A program made the position numbers and the translations under genes. DNA of 64,000 nucleotides from assembly GCF_000585995.1 (NCBI RefSeq), contig NZ_CP007410.1, positions 2,693,430 to 2,757,429 of the forward strand. Reading direction: 5' to 3'. The first letter of the stretch is position 1; the number at the start of each line of letters is the position of its first letter. The notes under the pieces were generated by a model. It had not been told where the DNA came from. It did not search any database and saw only the letters and a program-made list of their open reading frames with translations. This DNA is from Pseudomonas brassicacearum (lineage in GTDB: Bacteria > Pseudomonadota > Gammaproteobacteria > Pseudomonadales > Pseudomonadaceae). Shown one piece after another: positions 7,566-16,131 of the stretch.

Positions 7566-8971
7566 GCCTCGATCCGGTGATTGTCGGCGGTGGCCCGGCA
7601 GGGATGGCGGCGGCCATTGAGCTGGCCACGCACGGGGTGCGCTGCACCGTGCTCGAAGAAGCGCCGCGCCTCGGTGGCGTGGTGTACCGCGGGCCGTTGC
7701 GCGATGGCGTGCGCCTGGATTACCTGGGGCCGCGCTACAGCGAAGCCCTGGAGAAACTCCACGGTGAATTCCGGCGCCACGCCGGGTTGATCGACGTGCG
7801 ATTGGGCAGTCGCGTTATCGGCGCCGAAGGGTTCCGGGCGCTGATGTTGCTGGACGCCGACGAGCGCCTGCGTGAGATTGCCTATTCCCATTTGGTGTTG
7901 GCGGCCGGTTGTCACGAACGCAGCGTGCCGTTTCCGGGCTGGACCCTGCCGGGCGTGATGATGCTCGGCGGCCTGCAATTGCAGATCAAGAGCGGAGTGG
8001 TCAAGCCGCCGGGCCCGGTGGTGATCGCCGGCACGGGGCCGTTGCTGCCGCTGGTGGCCTGCCAACTGCACGCGTCAGGCGTGGCGGTGGCGGGTGTCTA
8101 TGAGGCCTGTGGGTTCGGCAGGATCGCCAAGGAAAGCCTGGCCTTGCTGAACAAACCGCAACTGTTCCTGGACGGCCTGAGCATGCTGGCCTACCTCAAG
8201 CTCAATCGCATCCCCGTGCGCTATGGCTGGGGGGTGGTGCAGGCTGATGGCGAGGGTGAGTTGAGCACGGTCACCGTCGCGCCGTATTCCACGACCTGGG
8301 AGCCGGACCTGAAACGCGCCGAACCGGTGCCGGCCCAGACGCTGGCGGTCGGCTACGGGTTTATCCCGCGCACCCAATTGAGCCAGCAGATGGGCCTGGA
8401 GCACGGCTTCAGCGAGGACGGCTACTTGCGGGCCGTGTCCGATGCCTGGCAGCAAAGCAGCGAGGCACACATTCACCTCGCCGGCGACATGGGCGGGATT
8501 CGCGGTGGTGAAGCCGCGATGCTGAGCGGGCGCATCGCCGCGCTGTCGATCCTGCTGCAACGCAACGTACTGGATTCGTCCACCGCTCTCGAGCACCGCG
8601 AGCGCTACCAGGCGCAGCTTGACCGAATCATTCGCTTCCGCGCCGCCGTGGATCGCTACACCCAGCGCGGCGCCGGGCAAACCGCGTTGCCGGCTGCCGA
8701 TACGGTGATTTGCCGCTGCGAGCACGCCACCCGCGCCGACATCGATCGAGCCCTGGAGCAGGGCGTGCAGGATATGGCCAGCCTGAAAATGCGCACCCGC
8801 GTGAGCATGGGCGACTGCCAGGGGCGGATGTGCGTCGGCTATTGCAGTGACCGATTGCGCGAAGCCACCGGGCGTGTCGACGTGGGCTGGCTACGACCGC
8901 GGTTCCCCATCGATCCGATTCCCTTTTCAGCGTTCCAGAACCTCGGCACGGAGGCCGTTTCCCATGATTAA
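7562..8971 (+). CDS. hcnB: Hydrogen cyanide synthase subunit HcnB (FAD-dependent)
   Basis: HcnB is one of the two flavoprotein subunits of cyanide synthase. The protein has 469 residues, starting at ATG 7562 within the hcnA stop. An FAD-binding Rossmann motif, VIVGGGPAGMAAAIEL, lies at residues 6-21, and a second dinucleotide fold near residue 155 (VVIAGTGPLLPLVA). The C-terminal part has a BFD-like cysteine set: CRC near 383-385 and GDCQGRMC near 418-424. This set is shared with the opine oxidase A subunit. The gene ends inside the hcnC start (8-bp overlap), confirming a tightly coupled three-gene operon. A longer frame beginning at 7427 overlaps hcnA and is not the native start. Confidence 0.92.
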   Translation: MSLDPVIVGGGPAGMAAAIELATHGVRCTVLEEAPRLGGVVYRGPLRDGVRLDYLGPRYSEALEKLHGEFRRHAGLIDVRLGSRVIGAEGFRALMLLDADERLREIAYSHLVLAAGCHERSVPFPGWTLPGVMMLGGLQLQIKSGVVKPPGPVVIAGTGPLLPLVACQLHASGVAVAGVYEACGFGRIAKESLALLNKPQLFLDGLSMLAYLKLNRIPVRYGWGVVQADGEGELSTVTVAPYSTTWEPDLKRAEPVPAQTLAVGYGFIPRTQLSQQMGLEHGFSEDGYLRAVSDAWQQSSEAHIHLAGDMGGIRGGEAAMLSGRIAALSILLQRNVLDSSTALEHRERYQAQLDRIIRFRAAVDRYTQRGAGQTALPAADTVICRCEHATRADIDRALEQGVQDMASLKMRTRVSMGDCQGRMCVGYCSDRLREATGRVDVGWLRPRFPIDPIPFSAFQNLGTEAVSHD

Positions 8972-10226
8972 GCACTATGACGTGGTCATCGCCGGTGGCG
9001 GTGTGATCGGAGCCTCCTGTGCTTATCAACTGTCCAAGCGCAAGCACCTGAAGATCGCCCTGATCGACGCCAAGCGGCCCGGCAACGCCACCCGCGCTTC
9101 AGCCGGCGGCCTGTGGGCCATTGGCGAGTCGGTGGGCCTGGGGTGCGGGGTGATTTTCTTTCGCATGATGTCGGCCAACCGCAAGCGCCAGACCCAGGGC
9201 GCCGCCGTGGCGGTGGACGCCAGCACGCCGCACATCCTGCCGCAGTCGTTCTTCGAGTTCGCCTTGCAGTCCAATGCGATGTACCCGCAGTTGCACCGCG
9301 AGTTGATCGACCGCCATGGCATGGATTTCAAGTTCGAGCAGACTGGACTCAAGTTCGTGATCTACGACGATGAAGACCGTTTGTACGCCGAGCACATCGT
9401 CGCCTGCATTCCTCACCTGGCCGATCAGGTGCGCTGGCTCGACCAGGCCACCCTGCGCGAGGCCGAGCCGAATGTCAGCCATGAAGCCCGGGGCGCGCTG
9501 GAGTTTCTCTGCGATCACCAGGTCAGCCCGTTTCGCCTGGCTGACGCCTACACCGAAGGTGCCCGGCAGAACGGCGTCGATATGTTCTTCAACACCAACG
9601 TGACTGAAGTCCTGCGCACGGGTGCGCGGGTTACCGGTGTGAGAACCGCCGAGGCTGGGACCTTCAACTGCCGCACCCTGATCAATGCGGCCGGGGCCTG
9701 GGCGGCGGACCTGAGCGAACAGGCCACTGGCGTGCGGATTCCGGTCAAGCCGGTCAAGGGGCAAATCCTGCTGACCGAGCGCATGCCGAAGATCCTCAAC
9801 GGCTGCCTGACCACCAGCGACTGCTACGTGGCGCAGAAAGACAACGGCGAAATCCTCATCGGCAGCACCACCGAAGACAAAGGCTTCGACGTGACCACCA
9901 CCTACCCCGAGATCGAAGGGTTGGTGCAAGGCGCGGTGCGCTGCATTCCGCAGCTGGCCGATATCAACCTGAAACGCACTTGGGCCGGCCTGCGCCCGGG
10001 CTCCCCGGATGAACTGCCGATCCTGGGGCCGATGCGAGGGGTGGAGGGTTACCTCAACGCGTGCGGCCATTTCCGCACCGGCATCCTGACCTCGGCCATC
10101 ACCGGGGAGTTGCTGGACAAACTGGTGAACAACGAACCGTTGCCGCTGGACATCACGCCGTTCCTGGCGGATCGCTTCGAAGGGGCGCCAAGGGTCGTCG
10201 AGCCAAAGGAAGTGGAGCTGGCCTGA
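8964..10226 (+). CDS. hcnC: Hydrogen cyanide synthase subunit HcnC (DAO-type FAD oxidase)
   Basis: HcnC is the catalytic amino-acid-oxidase-like subunit that oxidises glycine. The 420-residue protein belongs to the DAO family, with the FAD motif DVVIAGGGVIGASCAYQLSK at residues 5-24 and the C-terminal FAD-contact segment RTWAGLRPGSPDELPILG. The C-terminal part also has the DAO-type GHFRTGILTS. The start at 8964 overlaps the end of hcnB. The following 60 bp contain TGTGGGAT (10237-10244) and its complement ATCCCACA (10260-10267), an 8-bp stem that may help end the transcript, and then a REPIN. Products of this operon are linked to biocontrol of root pathogens in related strains. Confidence 0.92.
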   Translation: MIKHYDVVIAGGGVIGASCAYQLSKRKHLKIALIDAKRPGNATRASAGGLWAIGESVGLGCGVIFFRMMSANRKRQTQGAAVAVDASTPHILPQSFFEFALQSNAMYPQLHRELIDRHGMDFKFEQTGLKFVIYDDEDRLYAEHIVACIPHLADQVRWLDQATLREAEPNVSHEARGALEFLCDHQVSPFRLADAYTEGARQNGVDMFFNTNVTEVLRTGARVTGVRTAEAGTFNCRTLINAAGAWAADLSEQATGVRIPVKPVKGQILLTERMPKILNGCLTTSDCYVAQKDNGEILIGSTTEDKGFDVTTTYPEIEGLVQGAVRCIPQLADINLKRTWAGLRPGSPDELPILGPMRGVEGYLNACGHFRTGILTSAITGELLDKLVNNEPLPLDITPFLADRFEGAPRVVEPKEVELA

Positions 10227-10284
10227 GCAAATCCTGTGTGGGATCAGTGGTGAATGCATATCCCACAGCCACCCGAAAACAAAC

Positions 10285-10374
10285 TGTGGGAGCGAGCTTG
10301 CTCGCGATGGCGTCAGGTCAGTCAGTATCCATGTTGACTGGTACACCGCTATCGCGAGCAAGCTCGCTCCCACA
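10285..10374. repeat. REPIN-type paired palindrome, family A (GCGAGC subtype)
   Basis: Inverted copies of TGTGGGAGCGAGCTTGCTCG are separated by about 45 bp. The stem differs from the main A type by GCGAGC instead of GCGGGC, which makes the inner pairing perfect. It lies between hcnC and the convergent GST gene. Confidence 0.88.
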
Positions 10375-10420
10375 GGGATCCAGGGTGAAGCAGAATCCTG
10401 TGCTCGACAGCCATGGCCGG

Positions 10421-11032
10421 TTATTCCATCGGCGTGCTGACAAACGCCTCCAGCCCTTCGGCATAGGCGGTGAACGCGCTGATCGATGGGAATGACTTGC
10501 CCTGCACCTGGTCCGGCACCACAAGGTTGGTGAAGCTCCAGGCCACTGCCACGGTGATGCCCGCCTGATCGAGAGTGCCATCGGTGGCCAGTGGCTGTTT
10601 TACCAGTTCCTGTTCGAGCATGTCATAGGCCGCCGCCAGTTGGCCTTCCACGCGTTCTACCCAAGGGGCGTGTTGGATTTCTGTCGGCCGCAGGTTGCGT
10701 TCGTAGTAGATCTGCACCGACTTCTCGCACGCAGCCAGGGCCAACCCGATCAGGCGCAAAGAGCGCAGCCGTGACCCGAGATCGGTGGATATCAGGCTTC
10801 TACCCGGCGCGGCCAAGGCCTCGAGGTAATCGATGATCAACGTGGAGTCCATCAGCACGGTGCCATCGTCGAGCACCAGGGTCGGCGCCTTGACCACCGG
10901 ATTGATGCGCTGGAATTGCTCGAAATGCCTGAAGACCGAAACCGATTCATGCTCCAGGGCAATGCCCAGGCACTTGGCGGAAATCGCGACGCGTCGCACA
11001 TAGGGCGAGTCCAGCATGCCGATCAGTTTCAT
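10421..11032 (-). CDS. Glutathione S-transferase family protein
   Basis: This cytoplasmic protein of 203 residues has a thioredoxin-like N-terminal domain (residues 1-80, LIGMLDSPYVRRVAISAKCL) and an alpha-helical C-terminal domain. The conserved proline and the Asp-Ser glutathione contacts appear in NPVVKAPTLVLDDG and LMDSTLIIDYLEAL. Ser9, in the SPYVRRV segment, is the probable catalytic residue, as in beta and related bacterial classes. It lies between hcnC (convergent) and iolR (same strand, 35 bp away), so it may be cotranscribed with iolR. No specific substrate can be assigned. Confidence 0.85.
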   Translation of the reverse strand: MKLIGMLDSPYVRRVAISAKCLGIALEHESVSVFRHFEQFQRINPVVKAPTLVLDDGTVLMDSTLIIDYLEALAAPGRSLISTDLGSRLRSLRLIGLALAACEKSVQIYYERNLRPTEIQHAPWVERVEGQLAAAYDMLEQELVKQPLATDGTLDQAGITVAVAWSFTNLVVPDQVQGKSFPSISAFTAYAEGLEAFVSTPME

Positions 11033-11067
11033 GGCTTCTCCTTCAGCAATTCATAAGGGGCGAGGCA

Positions 11068-11991
11068 TTAATCCTCGAACCCGACCTGTTCATGGATTTC
11101 ATCGACCTTGAGCTCCAGCCGGTAAGCCACGGCGATGAACAGCGCCTGGCACAGGCACAGGGTGGCACTCAACGAACGGAAGGCGAACGAGCTGCCTTCG
11201 TTCACCAGCAGCACCGCATTGGCCCGCTTGGCCAGGGGCGACAGGTTGCTGTCGGTGATGATCAGCGTCTTGGCCTGGTGGTGCTGGGCGATGCGCAGGC
11301 AGTGCTGGGTTTCCTTGCCATAGGGCGTAAAGCTGATGGCGATCACCAGGTCGTTGGCCCGCACGCTGCGCATTTGCTCGCGATAACTGCCGCCCAAGCC
11401 GGACACCAGGTGAATGCGCTTGTTGGTGTGTTGCAGGTTGTAGACCAGGTAATCGGCGACCGCGAACGAGCGGCGCACCCCCACCACGTAGATGTTGTCG
11501 GCATTGACCACCAGGTCCACGGCTTTTTCGAACGCCTGGTCATCCAGCTCCAACCCCAGCCGCTCGATGCCCGACAGGGTTGCGTTGACGCATTCGCGGG
11601 CCAGGTCGCCGCCGCTGGCTTTCTGCGACTTGTTGGCGATCATGCTGCGGATGCGCTGCTGGTAGTTCTGCACCGGCGTGGTCTTGTGGGTGTAGGCCTC
11701 GCGGAACAACGCCTGCATTTCGCTGAACCCGCTGAAGCCGAAGCGTTGTGAGAACCTGACGATGGCCGACGGGTGTACTTCGCATTCCCGGGCGATGTCG
11801 CTGATGCGATCGACCATGATCCGGTCGCTCTGCTGGCTCATGTAGCTGGCGATGCGCTTGAGCTGGCGCGGCAGGCTTTCGTATTCGTCGGTGATCAGTT
11901 GCAGCAGGCGCTCGGCATTGATCGGTGGGCTCGGGAGGGCGGGTTCGGACGCGCTCTCGGACGGCGCCGGCAGATCATCGGGGCGGGTCAT
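11068..11991 (-). CDS. iolR: RpiR-family transcriptional regulator, probable inositol repressor IolR
   Basis: This is a 307-residue repressor with an N-terminal RpiR helix-turn-helix (about residues 28-105, ISDIARECEVHPSAIVRFSQ) and a C-terminal SIS sugar-phosphate-binding domain (about 140-275, NADNIYVVGVRRSFAVADYL and AISFTPYGKET). The first 25 residues are proline- and serine-rich and likely disordered. It is transcribed away from iolC, the usual place for the regulator of this locus in proteobacteria. A GGAA-N6-TTCC palindrome lies in the shared intergenic region, the kind of site described for RpiR-type IolR in rhizobia. The SIS domain would sense an inositol-pathway phosphate intermediate. 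Role by context; family certain. Confidence 0.88.
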   Translation of the reverse strand: MTRPDDLPAPSESASEPALPSPPINAERLLQLITDEYESLPRQLKRIASYMSQQSDRIMVDRISDIARECEVHPSAIVRFSQRFGFSGFSEMQALFREAYTHKTTPVQNYQQRIRSMIANKSQKASGGDLARECVNATLSGIERLGLELDDQAFEKAVDLVVNADNIYVVGVRRSFAVADYLVYNLQHTNKRIHLVSGLGGSYREQMRSVRANDLVIAISFTPYGKETQHCLRIAQHHQAKTLIITDSNLSPLAKRANAVLLVNEGSSFAFRSLSATLCLCQALFIAVAYRLELKVDEIHEQVGFED

Positions 11992-12166
11992 AGAAAATCC
12001 TTCTGGCTTGTTCTTTTAGGGCGGCCCGGAAAAAAGGCCGGCCCTCGACAATAGGTTGGCTGATCGCAGTCTACAGCTTAGGCGCAGGGAAAATCATGGG
12101 CAGACCGCGTTACGACATTGGCTGAAACGATGCACCGCGTCTGGCTCGCTTCGGTCATAGCGTATT

Positions 12167-12180
12167 GGAAAAAATATTCC
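12167..12180. promoter_or_regulatory. Candidate IolR operator upstream of iolC
   Basis: GGAA-AAAATA-TTCC is a perfect GGAA-N6-TTCC palindrome in the 313-bp iolR-iolC gap. An AT-rich stretch follows to about 12210 and probably holds the iolC promoter. The rest of the gap shows a hairpin (AGGGC...GCCCT, about 12019-12046) in the iolR leader and no gene. Confidence 0.65.
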
Positions 12181-12304
12181 ACGTAAAAAATTTATAGAAT
12201 AATTATTGATTGTTGCCCGCGGCTCGTTTTAGTCTGCATCCACCAAGAGCGTTGGCGCCGGTTCTGGCGGCAAGCGCAGGCTGATAAAAATAACAGGAGC
12301 CAGC

Positions 12305-14242
12305 ATGGGCCAGACTCGTTTTGCCAGTGGGCGTCAATTGGATGTGATCTGCCTGGGACGCCTGGGCGTCGACCTTTACGCGCAGCAAGTCGGAGCGCGC
12401 CTGGAAGATGTGTCGAGCTTCGCCAAATACCTGGGCGGTTCGTCGGCCAACATCGCCTTCGGTACTGCACGACTGGGCCTCAAATCGGCGATGTTGAGCC
12501 GGGTCGGGGACGACCACATGGGCCGCTTCCTGGTGGAGTCCCTGGCGCGCGAGGGCTGCGATGTCCGCGGCATCAAGGTCGATCCTGCACGGCTCACGGC
12601 GATGGTTCTGCTGGGGATCAAGGACCGGGAAACCTTTCCCCTGGTGTTCTACCGAGAAAATTGCGCCGACATGGCGTTGCGCGCCGAAGACATCGACGAA
12701 ACCTTCATTGCCTCCAGCAAGGCGCTGCTGATCACCGGCACGCATTTCTCGACCGAAAGCGTCTACCAGGCCAGCACCCAGGCCCTGGCTTACGCCGAGA
12801 AACACCACGTCAAACGCGTGTTGGACATTGACTACCGCCCGGTGCTCTGGGGCCTGGCGGGCAAGGCTGATGGAGAAACCCGTTTCGTCGCCGACCAGAA
12901 AGTCAGCCAGCACGTGCAAAGCATCCTGCCGCGTTTCGACCTGATCGTCGGCACCGAAGAAGAATTCCTCATCGCCGGCGGCAGTGAAGACCTGCTGACC
13001 GCGCTGCGTACCGTACGCTCGCTGACGCCGGCGACCCTGGTGGTCAAGCTCGGTCCGCAGGGTTGCACGGTGATCCACGGCGCCATCCCGGCCCGGTTGG
13101 AAGACGGCGCCCTTTATCCTGGCGTTCGGGTCGAAGTCCTGAATGTACTGGGTGCTGGTGATGCGTTCATGTCGGGCTTTCTCGCCGGTTGGCTGGAGGA
13201 CGCCAGCGATGAACGCTGCTGCCAATTGGCTAATGCTTGCGGTGGCCTGGTGGTGTCGCGCCATGCCTGTGCCCCGGCGATGCCGACCCGGGCTGAGCTC
13301 GATTATCTGTTCAAGAGTCCGGTGCCGATTACCCGGCCGGACCAGGACGCCATGCTGCAGCGGCTGCACCAGGTCAGCGTGCCGCGCAAGGCCTGGAAAG
13401 AGCTGTTCATCTTCGCCTTCGACCATCGCTGGCAACTGGTGGAACTGGCCCAGAAGGGCGGTCGCGACCTGAGCTGCATCGGCGAACTCAAGCAATTGTT
13501 CATCCAGGCGGTGGAGCGGGTCGAAGCCGACCTGCAGCGCCAGGGCGTCGAGGCTGATGTGGGTCTGCTGGCCGATCAACGTTTCGGCCAGGATTCGCTG
13601 AACGCCGCCACTGGGCGTGGCTGGTGGGTGGCGCGGCCGGTGGAAGTCCAGAATTCGCGGCCGCTGGCGTTCGAACACGGGCGCTCCATCGGCAGCAACC
13701 TGATCGCCTGGCCCCAGGAACAGATCATCAAATGCCTGGTGCAATTTCATCCCGATGACGAACCGCTGCTGCGCCTGGAGCAGGAGGCGCAACTGATGGG
13801 GCTGTACAAGGCGTCCCAGGTCAGCGGCCATGAATTGCTGCTGGAAGTCATTCCGCCCAAGGACCACCCATCACCGCACCCGGACGTGCTGTATCGCGCC
13901 CTCAAGCGCCTCTACAACCTGGGTATCTTCCCAGCGTGGTGGAAGATCGAAGCCCAGAGTGCGGACGAATGGAAACAGCTCGATGAGTTGATTCAACAGC
14001 GCGACCCGTATTGCCGCGGCGTGGTGTTGCTGGGCCTCAACGCCCCGGCCGCCGCCCTGGCCGAAGGGTTCCGCCAGGCCAGCCAGAGCAGCACCTGTCG
14101 CGGATTTGCCGTGGGCCGTACGATCTTCCAGGAGCCAAGCCGGGCCTGGCTGGCCGGGGAAATTGATGATGAAACGCTGATCCGGCAGGTGCAGGGCCGG
14201 TTTGTGGAATTGATCGAGGCGTGGCGTGCTGCCCGGAGTTAG
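12305..14242 (+). CDS. iolC: IolC: 5-dehydro-2-deoxygluconokinase fused to a DUF2090 aldolase-like domain
   Basis: This bifunctional cytoplasmic enzyme phosphorylates 2-deoxy-5-keto-gluconate and probably also splits the phosphate to malonate semialdehyde and dihydroxyacetone phosphate. Residues 1-330 are a PfkB ribokinase-like domain, with YLGGSSANIAFGTARLG near 42-58 and the catalytic NVLGAGDAFMSGF near 279-291. Residues from about 345 to 640 form a DUF2090 domain, beginning KELFIFAFDHRWQL. The total of 645 residues is about twice that of Bacillus IolC, where the aldolase IolJ is a separate protein. CAGGAG precedes the ATG. It is the first gene of the inositol operon; a REPIN separates it from iolE. 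Confidence 0.93.
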   Translation: MGQTRFASGRQLDVICLGRLGVDLYAQQVGARLEDVSSFAKYLGGSSANIAFGTARLGLKSAMLSRVGDDHMGRFLVESLAREGCDVRGIKVDPARLTAMVLLGIKDRETFPLVFYRENCADMALRAEDIDETFIASSKALLITGTHFSTESVYQASTQALAYAEKHHVKRVLDIDYRPVLWGLAGKADGETRFVADQKVSQHVQSILPRFDLIVGTEEEFLIAGGSEDLLTALRTVRSLTPATLVVKLGPQGCTVIHGAIPARLEDGALYPGVRVEVLNVLGAGDAFMSGFLAGWLEDASDERCCQLANACGGLVVSRHACAPAMPTRAELDYLFKSPVPITRPDQDAMLQRLHQVSVPRKAWKELFIFAFDHRWQLVELAQKGGRDLSCIGELKQLFIQAVERVEADLQRQGVEADVGLLADQRFGQDSLNAATGRGWWVARPVEVQNSRPLAFEHGRSIGSNLIAWPQEQIIKCLVQFHPDDEPLLRLEQEAQLMGLYKASQVSGHELLLEVIPPKDHPSPHPDVLYRALKRLYNLGIFPAWWKIEAQSADEWKQLDELIQQRDPYCRGVVLLGLNAPAAALAEGFRQASQSSTCRGFAVGRTIFQEPSRAWLAGEIDDETLIRQVQGRFVELIEAWRAARS

Positions 14243-14261
14243 ACATTGTGAATACTGAACC

Positions 14262-14350
14262 TGTGGGAGCGAGCTTGCTCGCGATAGCGGACTGATAGTT
14301 GACAACCAGTTGCCTGATCCACCGCTATCGCGAGCAAGCTCGCTCCCACA
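14262..14350. repeat. REPIN-type paired palindrome, family A (GCGAGC subtype), inside the iol operon
   Basis: Inverted TGTGGGAGCGAGCTTGCTCG copies flank about 40 bp between iolC and iolE. This lies within what should be one transcript. Confidence 0.88.
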
Positions 14351-14400
14351 GGGTTTATCGCCGCCTTCAATGGTTATGAAAAAACAATAAAGGTGCAGCC

Positions 14401-15291
14401 ATGCCCGCTATTCGAATTGGCATCAACCCGATTTCCTGGAGCAACGACGACCTGCCTTCCCTCGGCGGTGAAACGCCGTTGAGCACGGCGCTGAGCGAAG
14501 GCAAGGCCATCGGCTACGAAGGTTTCGAACTCAACGGCAAGTTCCCCAAGGACGCCAAGGGTGTCGGCGATGTGCTGCGGCCTTATGACCTGGCGCTGGT
14601 CTCCGGCTGGTATTCCAGCCGCCTGGCCCGGCGCTCGGCGGCGGAGGAGATCGATGCGATTGCCAGCCACGTCGAGCTGTTGGCGCAGAACGGGGCCAAC
14701 GTGCTGGTGTACGGCGAGGTCGCCGATTCCATTCAGGGCCAGCGCATTCCATTGATCGAACGGCCGCGTTTTCACACCGACGCAGCTTGGCAAACCTACG
14801 CCGAAAAACTCACTGAGCTGGCGCGTTTCACCTTGTCCCACGGCGTGCGCCTGGCCTATCACCACCACATGGGCGCATATGTCGAGTCGCCCGCGGACAT
14901 TGACAAACTGATGGCCCTGACCGGCAGTGAAGTGGGCCTGCTGTTCGACTCGGGTCACTGCTACATGGGCGGCGGCGAACCGCTGCAGGTCTTGCGCAAG
15001 CACATCGAACGGGTCTGCCATGTGCATTTCAAGGACGTGCGCAAACCCGTGGTGCAACTGGCGCGCAACAACCTCTGGAGCTTCCCCGACTGCATCATCA
15101 ACGGCACCTTCACCGTGCCGGGGGACGGCGACATTGATTTCGCCGCGTTGCTGGACGTGCTGTTGGCCGCCGATTACCAAGGCTGGCTGGTGGTGGAAGC
15201 CGAGCAGGACCCCGCCGTGGCACCGAGTTATGCCTACGCCAAGAAGGGCTACGACACCCTGCGTGCCTTGCTGGAAAGGAGTGCGTCATGA
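14401..15291 (+). CDS. iolE: IolE: myo-inosose-2 dehydratase
   Basis: IolE dehydrates 2-keto-myo-inositol (scyllo-inosose) to the trihydroxycyclohexanedione used by IolD. The 296-residue protein is a xylose-isomerase-like TIM barrel and needs a divalent metal. The N-terminal IGINPISWSNDDLPSLGGE and metal-site motifs YHHHMGAYVES, FDSGHCYMGGG (about 182-192) and CHVHFKDVR are characteristic. Its stop overlaps the iolB start by 4 bp (ATGA), so the two are translationally coupled. The operon order iolC-iolE-iolB-iolA is common in fluorescent pseudomonads. Confidence 0.95.
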   Translation: MPAIRIGINPISWSNDDLPSLGGETPLSTALSEGKAIGYEGFELNGKFPKDAKGVGDVLRPYDLALVSGWYSSRLARRSAAEEIDAIASHVELLAQNGANVLVYGEVADSIQGQRIPLIERPRFHTDAAWQTYAEKLTELARFTLSHGVRLAYHHHMGAYVESPADIDKLMALTGSEVGLLFDSGHCYMGGGEPLQVLRKHIERVCHVHFKDVRKPVVQLARNNLWSFPDCIINGTFTVPGDGDIDFAALLDVLLAADYQGWLVVEAEQDPAVAPSYAYAKKGYDTLRALLERSAS

Positions 15292-16097
15292 GCCTGTTGA
15301 TCAAAAGCCATCCCGACGGCCAGACCATGGTCCAGTTGCCCCATGGCGAATTGGAATACGTCGGGTTTGCCGCCTATCGCTTGAGCCTCGGTGAAACCCT
15401 GCCGGTGGCCGCCGGCGACAAGGAATTGTGCCTGGTGCTGCTCAGCGGGCGCATCAGCCTCAAGGGCGAAGCGCCGGGGCAGGGCGCGTTCGATTGGGAC
15501 AACCTCGGGGATCGCCAGTCGGTGTTCGAGGACAAATCACCCTATGCTGCGTACCTGCCGCCCGGCAGCCAGGCCCAGGTGACCGCCCTCAGCGATGTAC
15601 AGATCGCCGTGTGTGCCGCACCGAGTTCGGCCCAAAACAAATACGGCCCACGTTTGATCCGTCCCGACAGCATGAAGCGCAGTGTGCGGGGAAAAGGCGC
15701 CAACACCCGCTATGTCTGCGACATCCTGCCCGATAGCGAGCCGGCTCATTCGCTGCTGGTGGTGGAGGTGCGCACGCCGTCAGGTCACTCGTCGAGCTAC
15801 CCGCCGCACAAACACGACACCGATGACCTGCCGCACCAGAGCTTCCTGGAGGAAACCTATTACCACCAGGTCAACCCGTCCCAAGGGTTCGTGTTCCAGC
15901 GGGTCTATACCGACGACCGCAGCATCGACCAGGCCATGGCGGTGGAGAACAGCGACCTGGTGGTGGTACCCAAGGGCTATCACCCGGTCAGCGTGCCCTA
16001 TGGGTATGAGTCGTACTACCTGAACGTCATGGCCGGCCCGAAGCGCGTCTGGCAGTTCCATAACGACCCGCAGCACAGTTGGCTGCTCGACCTCTGA
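15288..16097 (+). CDS. iolB: IolB: 5-deoxy-glucuronate isomerase
   Basis: IolB isomerises 5-deoxy-glucuronate to 2-deoxy-5-keto-gluconate, the substrate of IolC. The 269-residue protein belongs to the KduI/IolB bicupin family. The metal-binding stretch SSYPPHKHDTDDLPHQS lies near residues 166-182, followed by EETYYHQVNPSQGF and the C-terminal NDLVVVPKGYHPVSVPYGYE-like segment. The start overlaps iolE by 4 bp, and iolA follows 34 bp downstream. No signal peptide is seen; the enzyme is cytoplasmic. Confidence 0.95.
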   Translation: MSLLIKSHPDGQTMVQLPHGELEYVGFAAYRLSLGETLPVAAGDKELCLVLLSGRISLKGEAPGQGAFDWDNLGDRQSVFEDKSPYAAYLPPGSQAQVTALSDVQIAVCAAPSSAQNKYGPRLIRPDSMKRSVRGKGANTRYVCDILPDSEPAHSLLVVEVRTPSGHSSSYPPHKHDTDDLPHQSFLEETYYHQVNPSQGFVFQRVYTDDRSIDQAMAVENSDLVVVPKGYHPVSVPYGYESYYLNVMAGPKRVWQFHNDPQHSWLLDL

Positions 16098-16131
16098 ATG
16101 AATGCCACACCTTCCATGGAGAACAAGAACA

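Noticed and set aside
7239..10226. Opine oxidase (Oox) operon
   Set aside because: The subunit architecture is shared, but lengths and the HcnA-like N-terminus fit cyanide synthase better, and no opine transport genes are nearby.
12203..13867. 554-residue frame antisense to iolC
   Set aside because: It mirrors the coding strand of a clear kinase gene in high-GC DNA. It has no recognisable domain or ribosome site.
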